A program made the translations under genes and the position numbers. Shown here piece by piece: positions 42,465 through 50,603 of a stretch of DNA of 50,603 bases. The DNA lies in the NCBI GenBank assembly GCA_018828825.1, contig JAHJUV010000115.1, positions 1 through 50,603 of the forward strand, in the 5' to 3' direction. The stretch comes from Planctomycetota bacterium (lineage in GTDB: Bacteria > Planctomycetota > Phycisphaerae > Sedimentisphaerales > UBA12454). Numbering within the stretch: position 1 is the first letter of the stretch; every line of letters starts with the position of its first letter. Below the pieces are notes generated by a model. That model had not been told where the DNA came from. It searched no databases and saw nothing but the letters and a program-made list of their open reading frames with translations.

Positions 42465-42604
42465 ATAAACTTTGCCAGCCTTTGACGCAAGCGTGCCGAT
42501 TATATCATAACAATCATCGATGAGCTGGTAAGCGGCTTCATCGGTGCGTAAAAAGCCGCGTAAATATGTGCATGCCCGTCAATTATATAGAGATTCTTTC
42601 CCAT
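42465..42604 (-). pseudogene. Decayed second copy of the polA 5' end
   Basis: From ATG 42604 the frame reads Met-Gly-Lys-Asn then LYIIDGHAHIYAAFYAPMKP, identical to residues 5-24 of polA, through LTS, and stops at 42500. A shifted frame just beyond reads DIIGTLASKA, matching polA residues near 108-118 (DIIGTLAAKA). So about 80 codons between these two blocks are deleted and the frame is broken. It lies between the small membrane gene and tgt, in the same orientation as polA. Confidence 0.85.
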
Positions 42605-42683
42605 TCCCGATAACTGTATTTATTACACGATTACACGGTGCAATGTCAAGGCAATAAGCGTTAAGTAATGGGTTGGGAAAGGA

Positions 42684-42760
42684 ACATCGTACCCCCCTGA
42701 TAAAGATTAGATGTATAACTTACCCGTAGTACAAACAGTTAAGATAAGGGTGTACGATGT
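42684..42760. repeat. 77-base segment with 9-base terminal inverted repeats
   Basis: ACATCGTAC at 42684-42692 is the exact reverse complement of GTACGATGT at 42752-42760. Next to the repeats, runs of C and G (CCCCC and GGGT) extend the pairing imperfectly. It lies in the 150 bases before tgt and may be a MITE-like remnant or a transcription terminator/antiterminator. The rest of the tgt leader up to 42905 shows no riboswitch I recognise. Confidence 0.4.
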
Positions 42761-42905
42761 ATCATGTTTTCCCTCGAAAGAAGAACTGAATGATGAGAAT
42801 ATTTACTATCTACTTGCCAAAACTCCTTTTTGGGCTTATAGTTACGGGGATAGGGGATAGATATAACAGAGCCTGGAGTGAGAACGACAGGGATAATTGA
42901 AAAAT

Positions 42906-44054
42906 ATGAGTATTTTTGAAGTAATAAAAAAAGATACGAGCAGCGGTGCAAGGACCGGGGCGCTTAAGACTTTTCACGGCAAAATAAAAACGCCGGTGTT
43001 TATGCCTGTCGGTACAAGAGGAGCCGTTAAGGGCACAATGCCCAGGCAACTGGATGAGGCGGGTTCGCAGATAATCCTTGCCAATACGTTTCATCTAATG
43101 CTTCGGCCTGGCGTGGATGTGGTAGAAAAGCTCGGCGGACTCCATAATTTTATGGCATGGGACAAGCCGATATTGACCGACAGCGGAGGATTTCAGGTTT
43201 TCTCGTTAAGCTCAATCAACAGTATCGATAATGACGGCGTGGAATTTGCCAGCCCTTATGACGGGATGAAAATCAAGCTCGACGCCGCCAGTGTTACCAA
43301 AATTCAAAACAGGCTCGGAGCCGATATCATAATGTGTTTCGACCAGTGTCCCGCTTTTGACGCCAAACCTAAAGAACAGCACAAAGCTGTTGAGCGAACG
43401 ATTAGATGGGCGAGGATTTGCAAAGAGTCGCACTCCAATAATCATCAGCTGCTTTTCGGAATTGTGCAGGGCCAGATCGACAATAACCTTCGGCAAAGCT
43501 GTGCGGCAGAGCTTGTCAAAATGGATTTTCCCGGCTATGCAATCGGCGGCTTGAGCGTCGGCGAAGGAACCGAGCAAATGCTGAAAACTGTTCGTTTTAC
43601 CACCCCACTGCTGCCGGAAAACAAGCCTCGCTACCTTATGGGCGTCGGCACACCTGCGGATATTATCCAGGCTGTTGAGGCTGGGGTCGATATGTTCGAT
43701 TGCGTAATGCCGACTCGAAACGGCCGAAATGCACTGGCATTCACATCGCAAGGTCCTATAAGATTGCGGAATTCGGCCTATATAGACGACAAAGGCCCAG
43801 TGGACCCTGCCTGCGGGTGTTATTGCTGCAAAACCTTCAGCAGAGCGGCGATAAGGCACTTTTTTAACGTCGGAGAAATGCTCGGTCCAATACTCCTGTC
43901 ACTGCATAATATCGTTTTTTATCATAATTTAATGGACAAAATACGGGAAAATATAGAGAATGACACGTTTGCGAAATGGGCGGCACAGGCCTTGCAAAAC
44001 CCTGCTTTCGCCCGCGGCAGTAAGGTAAATGCCGACATAAAAAATATTGAATAG
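42906..44054 (+). CDS. tgt: Queuine/preQ1 tRNA-ribosyltransferase
   Basis: A 382-residue bacterial TGT. TDSGGFQVFSL has the substrate Asp, GGLSVGEG binds the base, and FDCVMPTRNGRN carries the nucleophilic aspartate. The zinc site CxCxxC is in PACGCYCCKTF, with the histidine in LLSLHN. It swaps guanine 34 for preQ1 in GU(N) tRNAs. I use ATG at 42906; an in-frame TTG nine bases before is less likely. It heads a plus-strand cluster with yajC and secDF, a very common bacterial order. Confidence 0.96.
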   Translation: MSIFEVIKKDTSSGARTGALKTFHGKIKTPVFMPVGTRGAVKGTMPRQLDEAGSQIILANTFHLMLRPGVDVVEKLGGLHNFMAWDKPILTDSGGFQVFSLSSINSIDNDGVEFASPYDGMKIKLDAASVTKIQNRLGADIIMCFDQCPAFDAKPKEQHKAVERTIRWARICKESHSNNHQLLFGIVQGQIDNNLRQSCAAELVKMDFPGYAIGGLSVGEGTEQMLKTVRFTTPLLPENKPRYLMGVGTPADIIQAVEAGVDMFDCVMPTRNGRNALAFTSQGPIRLRNSAYIDDKGPVDPACGCYCCKTFSRAAIRHFFNVGEMLGPILLSLHNIVFYHNLMDKIRENIENDTFAKWAAQALQNPAFARGSKVNADIKNIE

Positions 44055-44068
44055 AGAAAGGAATAATT

Positions 44069-44476
44069 ATGGAATACGGATTAATTTTAGCACAAGCCGA
44101 TCAGAATACACAGGTTATCAAGGCTGAAGATATTTCAGGCAGCGCCGCCCCAGAGGCAATGACCAAACAGGCAGACCCGAATTCTGCCACTGTACCGGTC
44201 AGGAAAAACCCCAAAGCCCAGTGGACGCAAATAATTTTTATAGTTCTTCTTTTTGTGCTTATGTATTTTATGCTGTTCAGGGGTCCCAAAAAACGCCAGA
44301 AGCAGCAACAGCAGATGGTTCAATCACTTAAGAAAAACGACAGGGTGCAGACTGTCGGCGGAATCCTGGGTACGGTTCTCGAAGTAAATGAAAACGAAAT
44401 AACCATTAAAATCGACGAATCCAATAATACAAAAATAAAGGTGCTGCCTTCGTCAATCAGCAAAGTAATTGGATAG
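44069..44476 (+). CDS. yajC: Sec translocase accessory subunit YajC
   Basis: A 135-residue protein. An N-terminal polar stretch of about 50 residues (rich in Ala, Gln, Asp, unusual for YajC) precedes the single membrane helix WTQIIFIVLLFVLMYFMLF. RGPKKRQKQQQQMVQSLKKNDRVQTVGGI and GTVLEVNENEITIKI follow, as in all YajC proteins. It works with SecDF in preprotein export. The ribosome site is AGAAAGGA. It lies 14 bases after tgt and 50 before secDF. Confidence 0.95.
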   Translation: MEYGLILAQADQNTQVIKAEDISGSAAPEAMTKQADPNSATVPVRKNPKAQWTQIIFIVLLFVLMYFMLFRGPKKRQKQQQQMVQSLKKNDRVQTVGGILGTVLEVNENEITIKIDESNNTKIKVLPSSISKVIG

Positions 44477-44526
44477 TAATAAAAATTCTAAATTTCACTT
44501 AGACTAATTTTTTTCAGGAAACAATA

Positions 44527-47500
44527 ATGGACAGAAATGTTGTGCGTTTCGGACTCATAGGAGTAATTTTACTGGTAATTTTCGCGGTAGCGGAGCTTTA
44601 TCCGCTGGGTGAGACATTGAAACCCGGCATCGACCTTGCAGGCGGTACAAGCCTTATCTACGACATTGACACAACGGGGCTTAATGAAAACGAGATAGAC
44701 AACCTGGCCCAGAAACTCGTGCCGATTCTTATGAAGCGAATCGACCCCGGCAATATCCAGAACATCGTTATGCGTCCGCAGGGCGATACGCGAATCGAAA
44801 TCCAGGTTCCACTGTCAAGTGCCGAAACATACAGGAAACGGCAGGTTTACGATGATGCCCTTAACGCTTTGGTTAAAGACAATATTAATATAGCGACAAT
44901 CAAAAGAGCGCTGACCAAAGAGGCGAATGAGAGGACGGAACTGTTCGCGAAATTTGCCGGTGACAACGTCGAAAGAAAGGGAATTCTCGACAACCTCGTA
45001 TCGGCCTACGACACAAGAAAAACGGCCCAGCAGAAAAGGGACGATTACAAAGCTCAGCTCGACGCAATAGCGGAAAAACTCGACAAGGCCGGCGTAAATA
45101 AGGAAAAGCTTTCTATGCTCGCTCCCGGCTGGGACAGTATGGACCCTAACGAACAGGAACTCACAATCAATTCGATAATTTCAGAAGCCTCGTCAGGGCA
45201 GAACAAGGAAAACCGCCAGCAAATCGAAAAGTATCTGGCAACCTTTAAGCAGTGGGCCGAGGTTGTTAACGAGCTGACCAGGCCCGAAACGGGCCTCAAT
45301 GCAGTTTACAGAAATGCAGAGATAGCGCTTAAGGACTTCAATCTTAACATAGAAACGATAGTTGAAGTGCTTGAGATGCCCGAAAACTCCAGAAACCGGG
45401 CTGAATTTATCGCTCAGTTCAAAACCAGATTTCCTTCACGAACGGACAAAATAGATGTCTTGATAGCGGCGTTTAAAGAATATCGGCCGTTGAGAGGACG
45501 CATCGACGGGCCCCAAGACGTCAAAAGAATGCTCAAAGGTTCAGGCGTACTCGAATTCCGCATCCTGCCAATGCTTAACGACGGCAGGAGTAATCGAGAA
45601 GAATTAATTACCTATGCCGAGGCGCTAAAAACAAAAGGCCCCAAACTCGCCTCGGACTACAAATATATATGGCTCGAGATAGAGAATCCTAAAGACAGCA
45701 CATGGCAGACCAGCGAAAGTCATCAGATTCTCATAGGTATGTTCGCGGATAAATACTATGTCCTGGCGAGCAACCAAAAAGAAGAGTGCATGCTTAAAAA
45801 TTCGGGCAAAAAACCATGGAAACTGCAGAAAGCAGGCACTACTGCCGACCAGCTCGGCAAAAGAGCAATTAGTTTTTCTTTTGACGAAGTTGCGGCCTCA
45901 CTGTTTTACAACCTGACCAGGAATAATCTCGAAAGGCCTCTGTGTATAACACTTGACGGCTTTGCCGTATCTGCTCCGAATATCCGCAGCGCGATTCGTG
46001 CCAGCGGCATAATCGAAGGAAATTTCTCACAGATGGAACAAATGGATATGATTGACAAGCTCAATGCCGGTTCGCTGCCAGCCAGGCTGATTGAGCCGCC
46101 GGTGTCGGAAAAAACCATTGGGCCAAGCCTCGGCATCGATAACCGCAATATGGGAATCAAGGCGGGAATGATAGCGCTGGGCGTCGTTATGTGCTTTATG
46201 ATTATTTACTACCGGATTACCGGTATTATCGCGTGTATCGCGCTCAGCTTGAATATCCTTTTCATCCTGGCGATGATGGCCATTCTCCGCGCGACTTTTA
46301 CTATGGGCGGTATCGCGGGCATCGTGCTTACCATCGGTATGAGCGTTGACGCCAATATTCTAATTTATGAACGGCTCAGAGAAGAACTGGACGGCGGCGC
46401 AGGCATACACACTGCAATTGCCAATGGCTTCAAGAGAGCTTTTCTAACAATTTTCGATTCCAACGTGACGACGTTTATCCCAGCCCTGATTTTGTATATG
46501 ATTGCATCGGAAGAAATCAAAGGGTTTGCGATAACACTTATGCTCGGTATTATCTCTTCTCTGTTCACCGCGATTTTCGTAACCCGCATCATCTTCCATC
46601 TCCTGCTTAACTGGGGAATCATCCGCGACAAGTTGACGATGATGCGAATAATCAGGACTCCAAATATTAACTGGATGGGACAGAGGCCTGCTTTTCTGTT
46701 GATATCCGTGCTACTGCTGGCCGCGGGAATATTCGTCTTTTACAACAGAGATGAAAGTACCAACAGCAAATACGACATCGAATTTACGGGCGGCACAAGC
46801 CTGCAAATTAATCTGAAAGACAGCAGTCCGCTTGAAAGAGGCGAGATTGAAAACATCATACGCCAGCAAGGCAAAAAGCTTAACAACCCTGCCATAGCCG
46901 CGGCGAAAGTTTACCGAGTAGGCGATAAGGAGTCCAAATTACAGTATGAAATTACTACGATAGAAACGAATAAAACCACGGTTCCCGTAGTTTTCAACGC
47001 CGGTCAGAACCAGACTGTTCAGGGCGTAACTGATGCGATTAACAAAGAACAAAAAACAATGCGGGGCAGACTCACCAACCTGGTTATAACGCAGGATTCC
47101 GCTGACCCGCAGAAGTTCATTATTACGACCAACCAGACAAACACACCGATTGTCAGCCGAATTTTGAATAAAACCTTCGGCGAAACCGCGGTCATAGGCG
47201 AACCGGTTGTCGATGAAACAGTTACCAACGCTGTAAAAGACGCTTTTGCCGGCAAACTGGAAATGCTCGAAAATCTTCAGCCCCAAATCGTTTCAACTCA
47301 GAAGGTTGACAATACTATGGTGGATACTTACCCGGAATTGGGCGAGTTTCTCGGCGGAATCAAAATCGAATTTACCGTACAAAAAGCCGTTACCACAAAC
47401 CAGATGAAGCAGAGATTTAATGATATACGGTTCAAGCCGGATATGCAGAATCTTTCGTGGTACCAGTATCGGCTGACCAGTCCCAAACTGGAGACCGCAG

Positions 47501-48234
47501 CGGATGAGCCTCTTACAGCTTTCGTTTATTACAGTATCGAGCCAGAAGCGGGTTACCGCCAGTTCAGCGATGACGAATGGATGCAATTCGTAAATAACGA
47601 AACCCAAAAACTGACCGGAGCCGCCTCACTGCAAAGCTCCCTGCCGAGAGTTACCCAGATAGCTCCGTCAATCGGCGAAGAGGCAAAGACACGGGCAGTT
47701 GTCGCTACGGTATTATCTTTAATTGCAATTTGTACTTACGTCTGGTTCCGGTTTGGCACTCTCCGTTATGGCGTGGCTGCTATTGTACCAATCGCTCATG
47801 ATATTATTATCACAGTCTGTGCGGTTGTCGCCTGTACATATATCGCGAGCACAAATATCGGCCAGAAAATGCTCATCGGCGACTTTAAAATTGACCTTGC
47901 GATGATAGCAGCATTTTTGACAATAATCGGCTATTCAATCAACGACACTATCGTTGTCTTCGACCGTATTCGTGAAAGAAGAGGCAGACTTTCGACTCTG
48001 ACGCCGGAGCTTATTAGCCAGAGCATAAACCAGGTTCTTTCGAGAACTATACTGACATCGTTTACCACTTTCCTGGCAGTACTCATACTGTATCTTTTGG
48101 CAGGTCCGGCTATTCGCAGCTTTGCCTTTGCAATACTTGTCGGTATTATAATTGGAACTTATTCTTCTATTGCTATCGCCGCTCCGATACTTATACTCGG
48201 TAAAAAGTCAAAGGCCGCTGTCAATAAGCAGTAA
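44527..48234 (+). CDS. secDF: SecDF fusion protein with large periplasmic insertions
   Basis: A 1235-residue SecD-SecF fusion that uses proton flow to pull preproteins across the membrane. The SecD part has helix 1, the D1 motif PGIDLAGGTS (about residue 36) and RIEIQVPL (about 89). It then has a long insertion, mostly helical and charged, before GVLEFRIL (about 340). The SecD helices end with GMSVDANILIYERLREE (about 604). SecF starts about 720 with EFTGGTSLQI near 752; its periplasmic region runs about 300 residues to APSIGEEA (about 1046), and GYSINDTIVVFDRIRE (about 1136) is the SecF signature. Known SecDF fusions are about 750-850 residues. The TAA is directly followed by the next ATG. 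Confidence 0.95.
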   Translation: MDRNVVRFGLIGVILLVIFAVAELYPLGETLKPGIDLAGGTSLIYDIDTTGLNENEIDNLAQKLVPILMKRIDPGNIQNIVMRPQGDTRIEIQVPLSSAETYRKRQVYDDALNALVKDNINIATIKRALTKEANERTELFAKFAGDNVERKGILDNLVSAYDTRKTAQQKRDDYKAQLDAIAEKLDKAGVNKEKLSMLAPGWDSMDPNEQELTINSIISEASSGQNKENRQQIEKYLATFKQWAEVVNELTRPETGLNAVYRNAEIALKDFNLNIETIVEVLEMPENSRNRAEFIAQFKTRFPSRTDKIDVLIAAFKEYRPLRGRIDGPQDVKRMLKGSGVLEFRILPMLNDGRSNREELITYAEALKTKGPKLASDYKYIWLEIENPKDSTWQTSESHQILIGMFADKYYVLASNQKEECMLKNSGKKPWKLQKAGTTADQLGKRAISFSFDEVAASLFYNLTRNNLERPLCITLDGFAVSAPNIRSAIRASGIIEGNFSQMEQMDMIDKLNAGSLPARLIEPPVSEKTIGPSLGIDNRNMGIKAGMIALGVVMCFMIIYYRITGIIACIALSLNILFILAMMAILRATFTMGGIAGIVLTIGMSVDANILIYERLREELDGGAGIHTAIANGFKRAFLTIFDSNVTTFIPALILYMIASEEIKGFAITLMLGIISSLFTAIFVTRIIFHLLLNWGIIRDKLTMMRIIRTPNINWMGQRPAFLLISVLLLAAGIFVFYNRDESTNSKYDIEFTGGTSLQINLKDSSPLERGEIENIIRQQGKKLNNPAIAAAKVYRVGDKESKLQYEITTIETNKTTVPVVFNAGQNQTVQGVTDAINKEQKTMRGRLTNLVITQDSADPQKFIITTNQTNTPIVSRILNKTFGETAVIGEPVVDETVTNAVKDAFAGKLEMLENLQPQIVSTQKVDNTMVDTYPELGEFLGGIKIEFTVQKAVTTNQMKQRFNDIRFKPDMQNLSWYQYRLTSPKLETAADEPLTAFVYYSIEPEAGYRQFSDDEWMQFVNNETQKLTGAASLQSSLPRVTQIAPSIGEEAKTRAVVATVLSLIAICTYVWFRFGTLRYGVAAIVPIAHDIIITVCAVVACTYIASTNIGQKMLIGDFKIDLAMIAAFLTIIGYSINDTIVVFDRIRERRGRLSTLTPELISQSINQVLSRTILTSFTTFLAVLILYLLAGPAIRSFAFAILVGIIIGTYSSIAIAAPILILGKKSKAAVNKQ

Positions 48235-48603
48235 ATGCGAAAAGACGTCAAGACAGGATTGCTCGTCGGCACAGGATTGTGTCTGGCTGTCGCGGTATGG
48301 TTTTGTATGCATCAGCAGGTAATAGAACAGCCGCGAATAAAACCTCTGTTGCCACAAGATAATATCGAAGCGGATATATCATCACAAACTACCCCTGCCG
48401 AAACTGAAAGAAAGGCTCATACCAGCAAAATAGATTCTCTAAGAACGCATATAGTCCAGCCGGGCCAGACTTTGAGCGACATCTCAAAAATTTACTATGA
48501 CACGACAGGGAACTGGAAGAAAATTTACGAGGTTAATAAGGAATCCCTTCCCAACGGTCCGGATACCATCAGAGTGGGAATGAAACTTGTTATTCCGGAA
48601 TAG
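48235..48603 (+). CDS. Membrane-anchored LysM-domain protein
   Basis: A 122-residue protein with one N-terminal membrane helix (about 8-25), a polar linker, and one LysM domain at about 73-121 (HIVQPGQTLSDISKIYYD to IRVGMKLVIPE). It probably binds peptidoglycan from the periplasmic side. Its ATG follows the secDF stop with no spacer, so it is translated together with SecDF, which suggests a link between the translocase and the cell wall. It ends 7 bases before the convergent pgl gene. Confidence 0.85.
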   Translation: MRKDVKTGLLVGTGLCLAVAVWFCMHQQVIEQPRIKPLLPQDNIEADISSQTTPAETERKAHTSKIDSLRTHIVQPGQTLSDISKIYYDTTGNWKKIYEVNKESLPNGPDTIRVGMKLVIPE

Positions 48604-48610
48604 ATTGCGC

Positions 48611-49366
48611 TTATAGATACTTGGATGCCTGTTGGTCAATTAACCAGGTAACTTTGTGAAGAATCGGCCATAAAGTATGAACTGGATATTTGACTTCATC
48701 CGGCCCGCCGAGCAGTACTTTTTGCACTATTTCAGCTTTTTCCTCTCCGCTGACCATAACGATTATCTGCTGTGCGGCGCACATAACCGGATGGGTAAGC
48801 GTTATCCTGTTGAATCCCCTGCACATCTGATACACAACGGTTACAAGGTCTTCGGTGTCAAATACCGCGTATGAATTTGGAAGAAGCGAACCGATATGGC
48901 CATCCGGCCCCATTCCAAGCACCATCAGGTCAAATACCGGAAGCTGGCCCGGCTCCAATCCGAAAACATCTCTCAGCAGGCGGTCATATTCCTGGACGGC
49001 AAGGCTATAGTCATCTTTTTCACCGGTAATTCTATGGATGTTCTTTTTTGGAATTGGAACCGCTTTTAGAAAACTATCGGCGGCAAGTTTATAATTACTG
49101 TCCGATGAATCCGGACTTACGCACCGTTCGTCCACCCAGAATAATTCTATCTTGTCCCAGGGCAAACTAAGGCTTTGGCCGTCTGTGCCGAGAAGCTGGT
49201 AAAACAGCCGAGGAGTTTTCCCGCCGGATATGGCAACATGGAATACTCCCTTTTCCGATATGGCTTTCTGGGCGGCTTCTTCAAATAACTCAAGGGCTTT
49301 TTGGGCAAGCTGCTGGGAGTCCTCGACATCTACTATTTTGAGTTTATCGCTGTTTAATGTTTTCAT
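48611..49366 (-). CDS. pgl: 6-phosphogluconolactonase
   Basis: A protein of about 251 residues of the Pgl/DevB class. VFHVAISGGKTPRLFYQLL is the phosphate-binding N-terminal motif; IELFWVDERCVSPDSSDSNY is the active-site loop; LPVFDLMVLGMGPDGHIGSLLP carries the catalytic histidine; RITLTHPVM follows. It hydrolyses 6-phosphogluconolactone in the pentose phosphate pathway. I use ATG at 49366, which has AAGGAG at ideal distance; a frame opening further upstream has no support. The 219 bases between it and the RND gene hold nothing recognisable. Confidence 0.93.
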   Translation of the reverse strand: MKTLNSDKLKIVDVEDSQQLAQKALELFEEAAQKAISEKGVFHVAISGGKTPRLFYQLLGTDGQSLSLPWDKIELFWVDERCVSPDSSDSNYKLAADSFLKAVPIPKKNIHRITGEKDDYSLAVQEYDRLLRDVFGLEPGQLPVFDLMVLGMGPDGHIGSLLPNSYAVFDTEDLVTVVYQMCRGFNRITLTHPVMCAAQQIIVMVSGEEKAEIVQKVLLGGPDEVKYPVHTLWPILHKVTWLIDQQASKYL

Positions 49367-49585
49367 AATACAGCTCCTTTTGCCTATCAAGACCTCCTGT
49401 CCAAGATACGTACCCCCGGATAAATAGTTTGCCAAATTCCTCAGATTGTGAACCGTTCCGTATATATATATTATCGCTATAAAAACCGATAATAGCCACA
49501 AAATTTTTAAGAATTTGATAAACAGGACTGTAAAACCCCTGAATCTGTAAAGTTATACAAGATATAGAGTTGGGGTTAATATGCC

Positions 49586-50603
49586 TTATCTGGATTTAAA
49601 TCTGCCAAAAAATTGTTTAATATCTTCTATAACCATATAAAGCGATGGCACAAGAAATAGGGTAATCAGTGTTGCAAAAGCAACGCCGAATGCAAGACTG
49701 ATAGCCATTGGTATAAGAAATCTTGCCTGCAGACTCCGCTCAATGAGCATAGGAAAAAGTCCGAAAAATGTCGTCAGCGTCGTCAGCATTATAGGCCTGA
49801 ACCTCCTTGTTGCAGAGTCTCTGATTACCTCGGTCAGTTTAACGCCTTCTTGTCTTTCGCGGTTAATCAGGTCGATGATAATCAGCGAATCGTTCACCAC
49901 AACCCCGGCTAAGGCAACCATGCCGAACATAGAAAGGATACTTAAATCATACCCCAACAGCAGATGCCCCAGTGTCGCCCCAACTATTCCAAACGGTATC
50001 GCTGACATAACAATCAAAGGCTGGGCATAGCTCTTAAACTGCACCGCAAGCAGACCATATATCGCCAATAGCGCGATAAGAAAATTAGTTTTCAAACTTC
50101 CTAAAGACTCATTCCTTTCCCGCTGTTCGCCGGCAAATCTATACTGCAGCCCGCCGAACTCCATAGCCAACTTCGGCAAAACTTTTTGACGCAGCTCTTT
50201 GTTAATTGCCCCGTCAACATCGCCTCTGCCGACAGTTTCATCCACCTCAGCGGTAACAGTAACAACCCTTCTGCGATCAATCCTGTCAATAGTCGCGTAT
50301 CCCCTGCCGTATTTGACATCTGCAACCGTCTTGAACGGAATCTCTGTCCCGTCAGCCAGACGTATTCTCATATTTTCCACGTCTGCGATACTTTTTCGTT
50401 CAGCTTCCGGATAGCGAACCATAACACGAATATCGTCCCTGCCTCGCTGTATCCTCTGTGTTTCCTCTCCATAAAACCCCTGCCTGATTTGTCTGGCCAA
50501 ATCGGAAAGCGTTAAACCAAGCATTCTGCCGCTGTCTTTAAGCGACATCTGCAATTCTGTCTTGCCCGGCTCAAAACTGTCGGCAACCTCACTAACGCCT
50601 GCA
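49586..50603 (-). CDS. RND efflux transporter permease (AcrB/HAE1-type), C-terminal part
   Basis: The frame is open to the right edge, so the gene begins outside the window; residues before the first internal Met (AGVSEVADSFEPGKTELQ) match the RND porter domain. Next come LGLTLSDLARQIRQGFYG, VMVRYP and VTAEVDETVGRG. The transmembrane part has AVQFKSYAQPLIVMSAIPFG, GATLGHLLLG, VVNDSLIIIDLINRERQEG, the ATRRFRPIMLTTLTTFFGLFPML signature and the final helices. Such transporters export drugs or metals by proton antiport. The substrate cannot be told from this fragment. Confidence 0.93.
   Translation of the reverse strand, partial: AGVSEVADSFEPGKTELQMSLKDSGRMLGLTLSDLARQIRQGFYGEETQRIQRGRDDIRVMVRYPEAERKSIADVENMRIRLADGTEIPFKTVADVKYGRGYATIDRIDRRRVVTVTAEVDETVGRGDVDGAINKELRQKVLPKLAMEFGGLQYRFAGEQRERNESLGSLKTNFLIALLAIYGLLAVQFKSYAQPLIVMSAIPFGIVGATLGHLLLGYDLSILSMFGMVALAGVVVNDSLIIIDLINRERQEGVKLTEVIRDSATRRFRPIMLTTLTTFFGLFPMLIERSLQARFLIPMAISLAFGVAFATLITLFLVPSLYMVIEDIKQFFGRFKSR

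Noticed and set aside
42761..42905. Possible preQ1 riboswitch before tgt
   Set aside because: No short stem with the A-rich pseudoknot tail typical of preQ1 aptamers could be recognised in the leader.

Overview
The window looks like chromosomal DNA of a Planctomycetota bacterium, most likely from or near the class Phycisphaerae. This is inferred, not proven. The grounds are the TIGR03790-family protein, an unusually long single-chain SecDF following yajC and tgt, the frequent GTG/TTG starts, and the density of extragenic repeats and small mobile scars. No rRNA, tRNA or CRISPR array was recognised.

Bases 1-4608: the 3' end of a VanZ-like gene, then a tightly packed minus-strand run (HAD phosphatase, sugar-1-phosphate transferase, KamA-family radical SAM aminomutase, TIGR03790 protein). 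A 115-base divergent promoter region separates it from a plus-strand pair, an ATP-grasp enzyme and a WecA/MraY-type transferase (4724-6916).

Bases 6851-34568 are almost entirely minus-strand and form a large surface-polysaccharide locus. It holds a Wzx flippase, a Wzy-like polymerase, three GT4 glycosyltransferases, a membrane GT-C enzyme and hexapeptide acyltransferases. Two amino-sugar modules are present: SDR/aminotransferase/acyltransferase at 18522-21191, and a complete WbpA-WbpB-WbpD-WbpE set at 28553-32596 predicted to make UDP-2,3-diacetamido-2,3-dideoxy-glucuronate. Ugd plus a glucuronate epimerase should supply UDP-GlcA and UDP-GalA. Further SDR epimerases, a glycosidase-like exported protein, a WD40-like anchored protein and a GNAT enzyme complete the locus.

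Bases 22.7-28.5 kb interrupt this locus and are a recombination scar zone. They contain a 64-base palindromic element, a frameshifted fragment of wbpB, an IS5-type insertion sequence, two copies of an FN3-protein gene (one truncated and fused to a nucleotidyltransferase fragment), and a four-helix-bundle (23S IVP-type) gene in a 441-base unit with terminal inverted repeats made of heptamers, wedged exactly between the ugd stop and the epimerase start.

Bases 34569-38267: a 676-base AT-rich gap with a strong plus-strand extended -10 promoter, then hexokinase, galE, a repeat-rich spacer and a lipoprotein. Bases 38439-50603 are housekeeping: Xer recombinase, DNA polymerase I, a small membrane protein, a decayed second copy of the polA 5' end, tgt, yajC, a 1235-residue SecDF with large insertions, a LysM protein, 6-phosphogluconolactonase and the C-terminal part of an RND transporter that runs off the right edge.
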